A DNA stretch of 64,000 nt from Lacibacter sp. H407 (GTDB lineage: Bacteria > Bacteroidota > Bacteroidia > Chitinophagales > Chitinophagaceae): assembly GCF_037892605.1 (NCBI RefSeq), contig NZ_JBBKTU010000001.1, forward strand, positions 4,216,001-4,280,000, written 5' to 3'. The translations under genes were made by a program, and so were the position numbers. Below the pieces are notes generated by a model. That model was not told the DNA's origin and searched no databases. It saw only the letters and a list, made by a program, of their open reading frames with translations. This document shows positions 7,999-17,704 of the stretch, piece after piece (position 1 is the first letter of the stretch; each line of letters begins with the position of its first letter).

Positions 7999-10768
7999 CA
8001 AAATTATAAACTGTATTTGCTTTTGTTTTTATGTTAATGATCTTTCCGTTATAGCGAAGAAGCAGATCATTTCCTGTTTTTGATTTAACTGCGAGTTTCA
8101 CCAACTTTCCTGCATTCCATTTCATATCCATTACAAAACCACCTCTCACACAAATACCTTTTACTTCACCATCAGCAAACGCAGTTGGCAAGGCAGGTAG
8201 AATGTCAACATACTTGGTATGACTTTGCACCAGCATTTCACCAATACCTGCAGCACCACCAAAATTTCCATCGATCTGGAACGGCGGATGTGCATCAAAC
8301 AAATTCGGATAACTACCTGCACCACCTTTCACCGGACTCAGCAACATCTTCACCATGGTGAATGCATGTTCACCATCTTTGAAACGAGCCCAGCAGTTGA
8401 TTTTCCAACCCAAGCTCCATCCCGTTGCTTCATCACCACGGAAGATGAGTGATTGCTTTGCAGCATTCATCATCGCCGGTGATTCATCATAGTTAATTTC
8501 ACTACCGGGATACATGCCCCACAAATGCGAGATATGACGATGCTTATTCTTAGGATCATCAACATCCTGCATCCATTCCTGCAACTGTCCATGCTTACCG
8601 ATCATGTTCGGTGCGATCTGTTTGTATTTTTCTTTTAATGTTGTACGCAATGCCGCATCTACATTCAGAATTTCACTTGCTTTAATTACATGTTGCAATA
8701 ATTCACGGATGATCTGATGATCCATTGTTGGGCCCGCCACCAATCCACCTTGCTCCGGCGAGTTTGATGGTGTACTGATGAGATAACCAGTCTTTGGATC
8801 TTTTATAAGAAAGCTGTTGAAGAATAAAGCGGCATCTTTCATAATGGGATATGCTTTGTTCTTCAAAAAGTTTTTATCCTGTGTAAACAAATAACGTTCC
8901 CACAAATGCTGGCACAACCATGCACCACCTGTAACCCAGATGCCATGATTGGCTGCATTGATAGGCGCAGTACCTCTCCACAGATCGGTGTTATGATGCA
9001 ATACCCAACCCGGTGCGTTGTAATGATCCTTTGCTGTTTGCTTTCCTGTTACAGCCAATTCACTGATCATATCAAACAACGGCTCATGCATGGGCGATAA
9101 GTTCAGCAACTCTGCCGGCCAGTAATTCATTTGTGCGTTGATGTTTGTCGTGTACTTACTTCCCCAAGGTGGATTCGTCAGATCATTCCAGATACCTTGT
9201 AGGTTTGGTGGTTTTGTACCGGGTCGTGAAGAAGAGATCAATAAATACCTTCCGTATTGTGTGTATAATGCAGCAAACGACGGATCATCACCATTTACGA
9301 AATTATTCAACCTGTCAATGGTAGAGAGCGCTGATTTATTGCTATCTCCTATTACAATTGAAAATGCATTGAACCATTTTTTATACTCCGCAATGTGTGC
9401 TGCTTTAATTTGCTGATAAGTTTTCCCGGCAACAGATGCCAGTGCATTTAAGCATGGCAGTTTCGGATCAGCAGTAATGTCTTTATAGTTTTTATAGTTT
9501 GTTCCTGCAGTAAGATAGATGGTTGCTTCATCGGCATTTGCAACGGTCAGTTGCCCATTCTCAATGTTAACCGTTCCTGCTTTTGCTACAACACGCAAAT
9601 AACTTTCGCCACGCAATGCACCTGTTCTTACTTTCACCGATAACACAAGATCATTCTTGACCTTTGTAACTGTATAGTTTTTATGCGGACTGCTTAACTC
9701 AGCTGTAAAACTAATGCTTGCTTTTTGAGATGAGGTGAGATGAATAACAATTGCCTGGTTTGGCTGACTTACAAAATACTCTCTCGTATAATTTATGCCG
9801 TTTGCTCTATACGACGTGGTAGCAATTGCATTGGCAATATCCAGTTCTCTTCTGTAATTGGTTGCACTACTTGTATTGCTGAATTTTAAATTGAGATCAC
9901 CAAAAGGTTGGTACGATGCCTGGTACACACCTACTGGTGGTGGATTATCATTCTGTACAAAATATTTCCATTGACCATTCAATGAAATTTTTGCTTCTTC
10001 ATTATTTATAGGATAAACACCAATATGCTTTACCGTATCCTTATAACCATAAATGCCACCTTTGTCAAAAAAGTTGAGAACTAAAATAGCGATGGTATTT
10101 TTTCCTCTATGCAGAATATTTTTTGCAACAGTATACTTTCTTCCCTCAGTGTTTTGCTGGCTACCCACTAACTGCCCATTCACATAAGTATAATCCCAAT
10201 CACGAATACGATTGAAATCAAAAACCATATCTTCTTCTTTCCAATCATCCGGCAACACAAAACTTTTTCGCAACCACACTGCACCATCCAGTCCTTCATG
10301 GCCCACTGTTTCCCAACCATCCCAACTCGGCACTGTCATTGTTTGCCATTTGCTGTCATCAAAATCTGCTGCAGCATATTTTTTATCAGTCGTTGCTTTC
10401 GAAATCCAACCGCTACGTTCACCATCATAACTTTTCAAACCCATAAACTCTTTCTCAGCTAACGCTTCTGCCTCTTTCTGTTTTCCAGCAAACAACAGTT
10501 GGCGAATGCTGTCTAAATATTGATATGCACTGGGTCTGCTATAAGCTCTTGGCTCACCTGTCCACAATGTTTCTTCATTAAACTGGATACGATCATTTTC
10601 AATACCGCCAAACAACATGGCGCCAATGCGGCCATTGCCAACTGGCAAAGCTTCCGTCCATTTAACTGCAGGTCTGGGATACCAGAGTTTCAGATCCTGT
10701 GCACAAACAAATGCATTACACGTAAAGAGCAATGCAAAAACGAAAAATATTTTTTTGTATGTCATCAT
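7976..10768 (-). CDS. Exported GH95 alpha-L-fucosidase/alpha-L-galactosidase with inserted jelly-roll domain
   Basis: The start is taken at the first of two adjacent ATGs (10768/10765); the longer frame to 10816 would spoil the signal peptide that ends NAFVCAQ. The 930-residue protein has the GH95 N-terminal motif LPVGNGRIGAM and the catalytic-site residues of the family: N542 and N544 in NINAQMNYWPAE, E672 in SNSPEQGG and D833 in IDGNFGG. GH95 enzymes release alpha-1,2-L-fucose or alpha-L-galactose, sugars found in xyloglucan and rhamnogalacturonan. Residues of about 118-272 interrupt the N-terminal GH95 domain with a GH2-like sugar-binding sandwich (VPSWDGWET, AVWLRKSF, YVNGQLVG). The stop codon overlaps the next gene by 23 bases. 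Confidence 0.92.
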   Translation of the reverse strand: MMTYKKIFFVFALLFTCNAFVCAQDLKLWYPRPAVKWTEALPVGNGRIGAMLFGGIENDRIQFNEETLWTGEPRAYSRPSAYQYLDSIRQLLFAGKQKEAEALAEKEFMGLKSYDGERSGWISKATTDKKYAAADFDDSKWQTMTVPSWDGWETVGHEGLDGAVWLRKSFVLPDDWKEEDMVFDFNRIRDWDYTYVNGQLVGSQQNTEGRKYTVAKNILHRGKNTIAILVLNFFDKGGIYGYKDTVKHIGVYPINNEEAKISLNGQWKYFVQNDNPPPVGVYQASYQPFGDLNLKFSNTSSATNYRRELDIANAIATTSYRANGINYTREYFVSQPNQAIVIHLTSSQKASISFTAELSSPHKNYTVTKVKNDLVLSVKVRTGALRGESYLRVVAKAGTVNIENGQLTVANADEATIYLTAGTNYKNYKDITADPKLPCLNALASVAGKTYQQIKAAHIAEYKKWFNAFSIVIGDSNKSALSTIDRLNNFVNGDDPSFAALYTQYGRYLLISSSRPGTKPPNLQGIWNDLTNPPWGSKYTTNINAQMNYWPAELLNLSPMHEPLFDMISELAVTGKQTAKDHYNAPGWVLHHNTDLWRGTAPINAANHGIWVTGGAWLCQHLWERYLFTQDKNFLKNKAYPIMKDAALFFNSFLIKDPKTGYLISTPSNSPEQGGLVAGPTMDHQIIRELLQHVIKASEILNVDAALRTTLKEKYKQIAPNMIGKHGQLQEWMQDVDDPKNKHRHISHLWGMYPGSEINYDESPAMMNAAKQSLIFRGDEATGWSLGWKINCWARFKDGEHAFTMVKMLLSPVKGGAGSYPNLFDAHPPFQIDGNFGGAAGIGEMLVQSHTKYVDILPALPTAFADGEVKGICVRGGFVMDMKWNAGKLVKLAVKSKTGNDLLLRYNGKIINIKTKANTVYNFDGALKQL

Positions 10769-10851
10769 TTGAATTCTATTAAGCTTCTGTTGTGTCACTC
10801 TCTTGTGCAACAACAATTCTATTCAGCATTTTTCAACCCATCTGACGGAAC

Positions 10852-10886
10852 GCACTCACTACTCACCATTCACTACTCACCTAATC
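10852..10886. repeat. Dispersed repeat family B, copy 1
   Basis: The run is built of degenerate ACTCACC/ATTCACT units and spans the stop codon of the GH28 gene, so the last residues of that protein are read from it. Related runs occur near 20858, 30117, 49970, 61527 and 62310. Confidence 0.5.
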
Positions 10887-12424
10887 ACTTCTTCCTTCTT
10901 CACATCATCTGCCACCACTACTGCTGCTTCACCAAGTGTATTATTTTTAAACAGAATGTTTTTTGTGTTTGCCCCTTTTATCTCTGCAAATGTTTTTGTT
11001 CCGTTGAAAGGCCAGTTATTCATCAGCAAAACGTTCTCAACATTGGTTAATCGAATAAGCGAAGCAGTTGTCAAAGGCTTTGCAGAAACAAATCCATTCA
11101 CCGTTAATCGCTCTGTTTTCTCAACTGATAAAGAAGCGCCTGTTTTTGTATTCACCCGAACATTATGTAGTTCAATATCTTTTCCATTGCGGATGGTGAT
11201 GCCTGTTTCCGCTTCAAACACACAATCATTCAAACTGATCTCACTCACAGGCATTTCATCCAGACCGTTAATATACATGGCTTGCTTAGTATAAGCAGTG
11301 ATATTGCTAAAACGGATATTACGGAATTGTGGAGTCCGTTCGCTCACCGGTTCAGGCGGCACTTTTGAATACTCCATATCCAGCACAATCGCCTGTGCTT
11401 TGATATTCTTCATGATAATATTATCAACACGAATATCTTCTACTACTCCACCTCTTCCTCTTGCTGTTTTAATACGGATACCACGATCAGTTCCATCAAA
11501 CACACAATTGCTGATGGTGATCTTCTTTACATCACCACTCATTTCACTGCCGATTACTACACCACCATGTCCACTTAACATAGTGCAGTTCGTGATGGTA
11601 TAATTTTCTGCAGGCGTTGCTTTTGTTCTTCCGGGAAGATCCTTTCCCGATTTAATAGTAATACAATCATCGCCCACGCTGATATGACAATCTGAAATAT
11701 GTACATACCTGCAACTCGATGGGTTGATGCCATCTGTATTCGGGGATGGAGGATTATTGATGGTTACAGCTTTGATGGTGACGTTTTCGCAGAACTCAGG
11801 CGTTACTGTCCAGAAAGGAGAGTTGGTAATGGTAATTCCTTCAATCAACACATTCTTGCAATACAATGGTTGAATAAATGGGGGACGAAGAAACCCACGT
11901 TTCATTTGTGTCGGATCATCGGGTAACGGGATATTTTTATTTAAACTGTCGAACAACAGCTGGTATTTATTCCGTTCAGTTTGATTTTTATAAAACGTCA
12001 ATGCATAATTCCACCACTTCTGTCCATGACCATTGATCGTTCCTCTTCCTGTAATAGCAATATTCTCTGCTTTGTACGCATAGAACAACGGCGAAAAACT
12101 CATCACATCCACACCTTCGTAACGGCTTTGCACCATTGGCAGGTAATCATCAAAATTATCAGAAAAGTGCAGCTCTGCACCTGCATCAATGAGGATGGTG
12201 ATATTGCTTTTCAAATGAATGGGGCCGGTTAAATATTTTCCAGCAGGAAAATAAATTGTACCACCTCCTGCTTTTGATGCAGCAGCAATGGCATCGGCAA
12301 TAGGTTTCGTTGCAAGTTTACTGCTGTCATTCTTTGCACCGTATTTGGTTACATCGTAAAAGCGCTGAGCCGTTGCAGTAAAGCAAACGGCTGTAACAAA
12401 AGCAAAGAGAATCAGTTTTTTCAT
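10877..12424 (-). CDS. Exported polygalacturonase, GH28
   Basis: The 515-residue product begins with a signal peptide ending TATAQ and continues into a right-handed parallel beta-helix. All four GH28 signatures are present: NTDGI, GDDC, SGHGGVVIG and RIKT, which supply the catalytic aspartates, the histidine and the substrate-binding Arg-Lys pair. The family hydrolyses galacturonan or the GalA-Rha backbone of rhamnogalacturonan; the SGHGG form and the exported setting fit an exo-type or rhamnogalacturonan-active member, which is inference. It lies 55 bases downstream of the unassigned glycosidase-like gene and 108 bases upstream of the GH95 start. Its C-terminal residues are encoded in a dispersed repeat. 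Confidence 0.93.
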   Translation of the reverse strand: MKKLILFAFVTAVCFTATAQRFYDVTKYGAKNDSSKLATKPIADAIAAASKAGGGTIYFPAGKYLTGPIHLKSNITILIDAGAELHFSDNFDDYLPMVQSRYEGVDVMSFSPLFYAYKAENIAITGRGTINGHGQKWWNYALTFYKNQTERNKYQLLFDSLNKNIPLPDDPTQMKRGFLRPPFIQPLYCKNVLIEGITITNSPFWTVTPEFCENVTIKAVTINNPPSPNTDGINPSSCRYVHISDCHISVGDDCITIKSGKDLPGRTKATPAENYTITNCTMLSGHGGVVIGSEMSGDVKKITISNCVFDGTDRGIRIKTARGRGGVVEDIRVDNIIMKNIKAQAIVLDMEYSKVPPEPVSERTPQFRNIRFSNITAYTKQAMYINGLDEMPVSEISLNDCVFEAETGITIRNGKDIELHNVRVNTKTGASLSVEKTERLTVNGFVSAKPLTTASLIRLTNVENVLLMNNWPFNGTKTFAEIKGANTKNILFKNNTLGEAAVVVADDVKKEEVIR

Positions 12425-12479
12425 CTTTTTATTTTATAACCGCCGCCAGGGTTTGCAACCGCTGACGGGGTACGTTCTG

Positions 12480-15131
12480 CTATTCGAATAGCCAATCAAT
12501 ATTTTTATTCTTCGCATCACTCATCAGCATTGCATCATACACAGGAATTATTTGTGCGCCATCAACAAAACCCACCACTAAACAAACTCCTTTCGGCAGT
12601 TTGAGCGTATGTGATCCTGCTTTAAATGTATAACTGTGAATGTTCACAGGTGGCATTCCTTCGATTGCAATAGCATTAGAAATTTTTATTTCTGCCTGGC
12701 CATAATCATCAGCACTGGCGTTGGTTTCCAATTCAGGTGCTTTTGCAAACACTGTATCTGTGGCGAAAGCTGCACGTTGTGTTTTGAAATAGCCCACCAA
12801 TATTTTCACCGGCTTATCCGTGTAGAAATTGATCTCGGTTGCTTGACGCAATTGTTGCTGAAAAGAAAGCTGCACCGCTTTTAATCCTTTTAACTCTGAT
12901 GCCAATTGTTTGATGCGGATGCTTGTATCGCTAAAGAGTATTGCACCTTCATTCAGTACAATAGGAACATGATTAAGTTTTACATCAAGTTGTTGAAGCG
13001 GTTTGCGCTCTTTTACTGTTGATGAAGATGTATTTTTCAGCGAATCGATTTTATACTTAAAGGTTTTTAATTCTGCTTCAAACACTGGTACCATCTCTAC
13101 CCAATGTTTATAAGTTGCATTTACACCACGCATAGGAATTTTGCGTTGCTGGGTTTGCATACTGTTGGCATAGAGATAAGTATCTGCTGTAAATGCTGCC
13201 AGCTCTTTGTAATCGCTTACACTTTTCTCCAACATGGGTACTGCCAGTTCAAGATCAGCTATATTGCCACTGTATTTGTATTTAAGCAATTGCGCTGCGG
13301 CCTGCACTTTACTGCTGAAATGATCAGCCATTGCTTTATAGCAATACATATCATTTACGATACGGTTGAATTCTTCTTTGTTCTTCGTCACTCTTCTTGA
13401 CACTTCCATTATGGCAACCACCGCTTTATTTCCATGTGCCACCACTTCTGATGCAACCTGCGGCGGTGTTTCGCCAATATGCTTGATTCCTTTTTGTTGC
13501 TTATCGGCATAATCAAGAATCATTTCTCCTTCCGGCGCTTCTGCGTCATACAACAGTGTAAACAAACCATAACGAAACGGATTGATGAGTTGTGTCATCA
13601 GCATTCCCAATGTTAATGTTTGACGGTTACCATCAGTAATACCAAAACGACGTAATAATTTCGGAGCGATCTCTCCGCTTTCTTCATATGCTGTTAATAT
13701 TCTTCTTCCATCTGCTTCACTGCAACCAAATTTTGCAGCCATTTGTTTGCTCCAGTAAACGATCTCTTCTTCACGGTTGCGTTTTGCTTTCCATGCATAG
13801 CGACTCCATGCACTGTACCAGATCCAGTCACGTTCAATTTGTAATAAACGTTTGCCTTTTACACTGTCTGCACTGTAAGGCCAGTCCCAATAAGAAGCCT
13901 GCGGATACAAATGCAAACCGTTACCACCCATTACTTCGTGCATACCAATTACACTCTGCTGTATAAAATCGGGAGAGCCATAACGAAACGGCTCAAGGTT
14001 CGCAAGAATATGAACGTTCTCAATCTGCACACTACCGAGTTTGCTTAATGTTTGATGTAACTCAGCCCAGCTTCCTCTTGGCCGTGCATAGGTCAACGCT
14101 TCACCATTGAACTTTGCTTCGGTATATAAATTTTTATAGAGTGGCAGTGAAGCACGCATTACTCCGGGAGCATCTGTATCATGTGCACGCAAAACGATTG
14201 GCGGTTCTTCCGTTTTGTTCAATGCTTTCAAACCATCTTTCACACCCGGAATAATCGTTTGCGTGAACCATTCAATATCATCCTTACCTACGCCTTCCAT
14301 TGCTTCACCCAGACAAACCATTAAACCAACATTGGGATATTTTTCAACAAATGCTGCAATGGACTTGCGTGTATAATCAGCGATCAACGGAATGATGGGT
14401 CGTTCACGTTCCTGCGTTTTGATCTTGTGATGTTCTGCAAATGGTTTAGAGACGATGATATTGTAAAACATTTGTATCACCCAGATGCCACGTTTATCAG
14501 CCTCAGTAGTTAAGAATCGATAGATATCTTCATTCTTTTTAAACGTTGCATCATCTACTTCCACAGCGTATGGATAATCTTTCAGCTTCACCAAAGATGC
14601 AAACGGATGACCGTTCCATAGATACAAGGAATTCATACGATTCGCTACCATCGAATCGAGATACTGTATCCATAACTTTTTGTCGTAGAACCAGGGAAAG
14701 GTTTCCGGCGTGTAAGGATACTCATACACATTTCTGCCAGGCAGGTAATACGGTTTCTGCACACCAATACATGCACCACGCAAAACCATTTCAGGTGCAT
14801 CAGTTAATGAAAAAGTAGCAGGGAATTTCTTTGTTTCTTTTAACTGATCGGCAAACGCTAAACAGCCGTACAAAATTCCGGACTCATCATTACCGGTGAT
14901 GGTTGTTCGATTGTTCTTTGTTTCAATGGTAAATCCTTCTTTCTTTCCACTTGCCTGTTTGCTGAGAACAATGCTGTGTTTTGCGGCATTCAATTTTAAC
15001 TGCGTAATGGTTGCGTTTAACCGCTGTTCTCCAAATTTTGTTCTTGAAGAAGGTTGGTTATTCTCGATCTTCACCTGCGCAGAAAGCACTGAACAAACCA
15101 CTAATGATATGACAAAGAAAATCTTCTTCAT
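12480..15131 (-). CDS. Exported glycosidase-like protein of unassigned family (GH20/GH67-type N-terminal domain)
   Basis: The 883-residue protein has a signal peptide ending SVLSAQ. Residues of about 25-110 resemble the alpha-glucuronidase/hexosaminidase N-terminal fold (SIVLSKQ, EGFTIETKNN, GNDESGILYGCLAFADQL). A probable TIM barrel follows, with RMNSLYLWNGHPF, ANLEPFRYG and LGEAMEG segments rich in acidic residues that could serve catalysis. The C-terminal half is helical, then beta. I cannot place it in a numbered GH family. It starts one base after the pectate lyase stop, so it is translated with pectin-degrading enzymes. An exo-acting uronidase is a reasonable guess from the N-terminal fold and the neighbours, no more. 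Confidence 0.75.
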   Translation of the reverse strand: MKKIFFVISLVVCSVLSAQVKIENNQPSSRTKFGEQRLNATITQLKLNAAKHSIVLSKQASGKKEGFTIETKNNRTTITGNDESGILYGCLAFADQLKETKKFPATFSLTDAPEMVLRGACIGVQKPYYLPGRNVYEYPYTPETFPWFYDKKLWIQYLDSMVANRMNSLYLWNGHPFASLVKLKDYPYAVEVDDATFKKNEDIYRFLTTEADKRGIWVIQMFYNIIVSKPFAEHHKIKTQERERPIIPLIADYTRKSIAAFVEKYPNVGLMVCLGEAMEGVGKDDIEWFTQTIIPGVKDGLKALNKTEEPPIVLRAHDTDAPGVMRASLPLYKNLYTEAKFNGEALTYARPRGSWAELHQTLSKLGSVQIENVHILANLEPFRYGSPDFIQQSVIGMHEVMGGNGLHLYPQASYWDWPYSADSVKGKRLLQIERDWIWYSAWSRYAWKAKRNREEEIVYWSKQMAAKFGCSEADGRRILTAYEESGEIAPKLLRRFGITDGNRQTLTLGMLMTQLINPFRYGLFTLLYDAEAPEGEMILDYADKQQKGIKHIGETPPQVASEVVAHGNKAVVAIMEVSRRVTKNKEEFNRIVNDMYCYKAMADHFSSKVQAAAQLLKYKYSGNIADLELAVPMLEKSVSDYKELAAFTADTYLYANSMQTQQRKIPMRGVNATYKHWVEMVPVFEAELKTFKYKIDSLKNTSSSTVKERKPLQQLDVKLNHVPIVLNEGAILFSDTSIRIKQLASELKGLKAVQLSFQQQLRQATEINFYTDKPVKILVGYFKTQRAAFATDTVFAKAPELETNASADDYGQAEIKISNAIAIEGMPPVNIHSYTFKAGSHTLKLPKGVCLVVGFVDGAQIIPVYDAMLMSDAKNKNIDWLFE

Positions 15132-15132
15132 G

Positions 15133-16524
15133 TTATTTCACTTCCACTAATTCGTTTAAATAAATTTCCAGCATAGTAAACCCGCTTGCATCTTTTTTAT
15201 TACCATCGCTTGCATCGTTCGGGTTCAATCCTTTTTTTGTTTCCCATGCATCAGGCATTCCATCATTGTCTGTATCAACAGGTGCAGGTACCGATTTATA
15301 TTCGGCCCAACCACCAACTGCCAACGGACTATCAATAATACCGGGCTTACCAAATGAACCTTTGCCGCTTGCTGTAGCTGTTCTTGTTTCGTTTACCACA
15401 CGTTCATCTGTTGCATCACGCTTTGGAAAAATAGCGCCAGCATATTTCAACACCTTCTCGTATGATTCTTTAGCAGTTTCAACAGGTAATGCAATGCTTA
15501 CAGGAAACGCTTTATCAGCAATTGCTCCTGAAGGATAACCCTGTGCTTGCAGATCAACACCGTTCTTATTCTTTTTGGTCAATGCTTTATCGCCTTCCAT
15601 GATGTTACCCTCAACAAACCACTGCCCTGTTCCTTTGCTGTTTTCTTTTTGATAAGATGCATTTACAAATTTTAATTCAGCTGCAGTTGCAGGACCGGGT
15701 TTGTAATAATTGTTAACGATGTTCACCTGTGAAACTCCATCTGCAATATTTACTTCGCCACCGTAAGCAGCATTGGCATTACCCCAGTTATAAATAATAT
15801 TATTGCGGTAGTCGACCAATGCAATGGTATCATGTGCACGTGCACCATTGAAGCGTACTGTACGACTGTTAAGATGCGCCAATAAATTATGATGATAGCT
15901 TGCGTATTGTCCACCCCAGACACCACCGTATGAACGATGTCCTTTCTGATGACCTGCTTCATATAAGCCTTCACTTACAATACACCATTGCACGGTAACA
16001 TTTTTTGTATCGTACATCGCTGCGCATTCTTCATTGGCCCAACTGAAACTGCAATGATCGATAATTACATCATGACAGTTCTCCATATCAAAACCATACA
16101 AGCCTGTTTTTAACGTACCACCGGGTCGTGAGCGGATATAACGAATAATGATATTACCATGATTGCCTTTGGAAGAAGCACCATTTAAAATGAGTGATTG
16201 ATTTTTTAAACAGATCCCATCGCCGGGAGCGGTTTGTCCGGCAATAGTGAGATTAGAACGTTTGATCTGAATTTTTGATTGCAGTTCAATAATTCCTGAT
16301 ACATGAAAGATGACTGTCAACGGTTCGCCGGGAAATTGTTCCAATGCCCAGCGGAAACTTCCTTCGCCACTATCGTTCAAATTGGTTACGGCAATTACTT
16401 TACCACCTCTTCCACCTGTTGCATATTTACCGAAACCTTCTGCACCGGGAAAAGCTATTTGTTGTGCTGCTAAAGATTGAGCAAAAAATAAACAGACAAG
16501 TATGATCACTGATTGTTTCTTCAT
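15133..16524 (-). CDS. Exported pectate lyase-like beta-helix protein
   Basis: The 463-residue protein starts with a signal peptide ending SLAAQQ and then AFPGAEGFGKYATGGRGG, a standard opening of PL1-type pectate lyases from Bacteroidota. Parallel beta-helix segments follow (NIIIRYIRSRPGG, DVIIDHCSFSWAN, NSRTVRFNGARAHD). The C-terminal DTDNDGMPDAWE is a calcium-binding thrombospondin type 3/EF-like repeat seen at the end of many such secreted lyases. It would cut homogalacturonan by beta-elimination. It lies 20 bases after the oxidoreductase gene and one base before the next gene. The lyase family is well supported; the exact subfamily is not. Confidence 0.9.
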   Translation of the reverse strand: MKKQSVIILVCLFFAQSLAAQQIAFPGAEGFGKYATGGRGGKVIAVTNLNDSGEGSFRWALEQFPGEPLTVIFHVSGIIELQSKIQIKRSNLTIAGQTAPGDGICLKNQSLILNGASSKGNHGNIIIRYIRSRPGGTLKTGLYGFDMENCHDVIIDHCSFSWANEECAAMYDTKNVTVQWCIVSEGLYEAGHQKGHRSYGGVWGGQYASYHHNLLAHLNSRTVRFNGARAHDTIALVDYRNNIIYNWGNANAAYGGEVNIADGVSQVNIVNNYYKPGPATAAELKFVNASYQKENSKGTGQWFVEGNIMEGDKALTKKNKNGVDLQAQGYPSGAIADKAFPVSIALPVETAKESYEKVLKYAGAIFPKRDATDERVVNETRTATASGKGSFGKPGIIDSPLAVGGWAEYKSVPAPVDTDNDGMPDAWETKKGLNPNDASDGNKKDASGFTMLEIYLNELVEVK

Positions 16525-16544
16525 TACGATTCGTTCTTAAAAAA

Positions 16545-17615
16545 TTAAAACAATTCATTTGGCTTGATGCCGCCTTTCTCACAACTGATATAAGCAGCTT
16601 CTGTGCAAGCCATGGTATGAATGCAATCTTCCACAGCATTGTCAGGTTTCTCAATTTTTCCTGCAGCGGCCAGCATCAGTTGTTCCATGCTGCCTATGAA
16701 AGCATGCGGAAACCAGCTGCCTTCAATTTTCTTTTCCTGCCATTGCGGCTCTATGCCTTCCTCCAAAAACACATATTCAAAATTGTCGGCTTCTCCACGA
16801 GGATAATTGATGAGTGCACCAAAGTTGATGAGCACTGCACCTTTTGTTCCTTCAAACTTTATATAGGATTGTTGTTTTGGTGTTCCGTAATTATGGCAAT
16901 GATTGGTGAGAATGTTTGCTCTTGTCATGTCACCATAATCCATAATGATATTGCTGCGTACCGATGCAAGCGCAGGCATACTCGGATGCTTGGTTGATTT
17001 TGCATACACCGATTTTGGATTACCCAGTATATGACGAACGAGATCGATGTAATGAATGCTGTGATAAAGAATCTCCACTCTTGGTGAAGTCATTAAGAAA
17101 TCCCACAAATGCCAGGGCGTGTACACGTTGACGTTTACTTCAATATCGTTGATCTCACCAAGCAATCCATCACTGATCATTTGCTTCACTTCAAGAATAT
17201 AGGGTGCATAACGCAATTGAAAATTAACAGCAGCATTCAACTTCTTCTCTTTGCAAATCGATAATATCTTTTTTGCTGCATCCAGATCTTCGCCCATCGG
17301 CTTTTGCAATAATACAGCAGAGCCATCAGGTATTTGTTCTAACAAAGGAATCAATGCAGGACCGGGTACGGCAATATCAATGATCGCATTTGCCGGCAAT
17401 TGCTTCAACAGCGCTTCCGGACTTTCAAATACTTTTTTAATACCAAAACGTTCAGCAGTTGTTTTTGCTTTATCCGGATCAATATCACAAATGCCCTGCA
17501 CATGAAAACCACCCAGCATATAAGCAGGCAGGTGTGCAGTATTTACAATCCCGCCGGCGCCAATAATATAAATTGGTAATTGTGCAGAAGCGATATCTCT
17601 TTGATGATTCGTCAT
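16545..17615 (-). CDS. Gfo/Idh/MocA family NAD(P)-dependent oxidoreductase
   Basis: The 356-residue protein has no signal peptide. The Rossmann start YIIGAGGIVNTAHLPAY, the motif LQKPMGED (the Lys-Pro of the family's EKP motif) and HSIHYIDLVRHI (catalytic histidine region) place it in the Gfo/Idh/MocA family. Members oxidise or reduce sugars, inositols or sugar acids in the cytosol. A Thr-Pro-Trp-His run near residue 175 sits in the C-terminal alpha/beta domain. It stands between the rhamnose symporter and the pectate lyase, in the same operon, so a role in sugar or sugar-lactone oxidation is likely. The substrate cannot be told. Confidence 0.88.
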   Translation of the reverse strand: MTNHQRDIASAQLPIYIIGAGGIVNTAHLPAYMLGGFHVQGICDIDPDKAKTTAERFGIKKVFESPEALLKQLPANAIIDIAVPGPALIPLLEQIPDGSAVLLQKPMGEDLDAAKKILSICKEKKLNAAVNFQLRYAPYILEVKQMISDGLLGEINDIEVNVNVYTPWHLWDFLMTSPRVEILYHSIHYIDLVRHILGNPKSVYAKSTKHPSMPALASVRSNIIMDYGDMTRANILTNHCHNYGTPKQQSYIKFEGTKGAVLINFGALINYPRGEADNFEYVFLEEGIEPQWQEKKIEGSWFPHAFIGSMEQLMLAAAGKIEKPDNAVEDCIHTMACTEAAYISCEKGGIKPNELF

Positions 17616-17618
17616 ACG

Positions 17619-17646
17619 GCCCCTCCTAACCTCCCCTTCGGTGAGG
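17619..17646. repeat. Dispersed repeat family A, copy 1
   Basis: A G+C-rich CCCCTCC/CCTCCCC element with a GGTGAGG end lies in the 89-base gap between the symporter and the oxidoreductase. It matches the element at 17744-17774 in unit sequence and spacing. Confidence 0.55.
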
Positions 17647-17704
17647 AAATCATAGCACAGCCCTCGCTACTTGAATATTTTGAGTAAATACAATTTCTCA
17701 TCGT

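Noticed and set aside
7976-8001. Possible frameshift or fusion between the GH95 and GH2 genes
   Set aside because: Each protein is complete, with its own signal peptide and end; the 23-base overlap is a normal operon junction.
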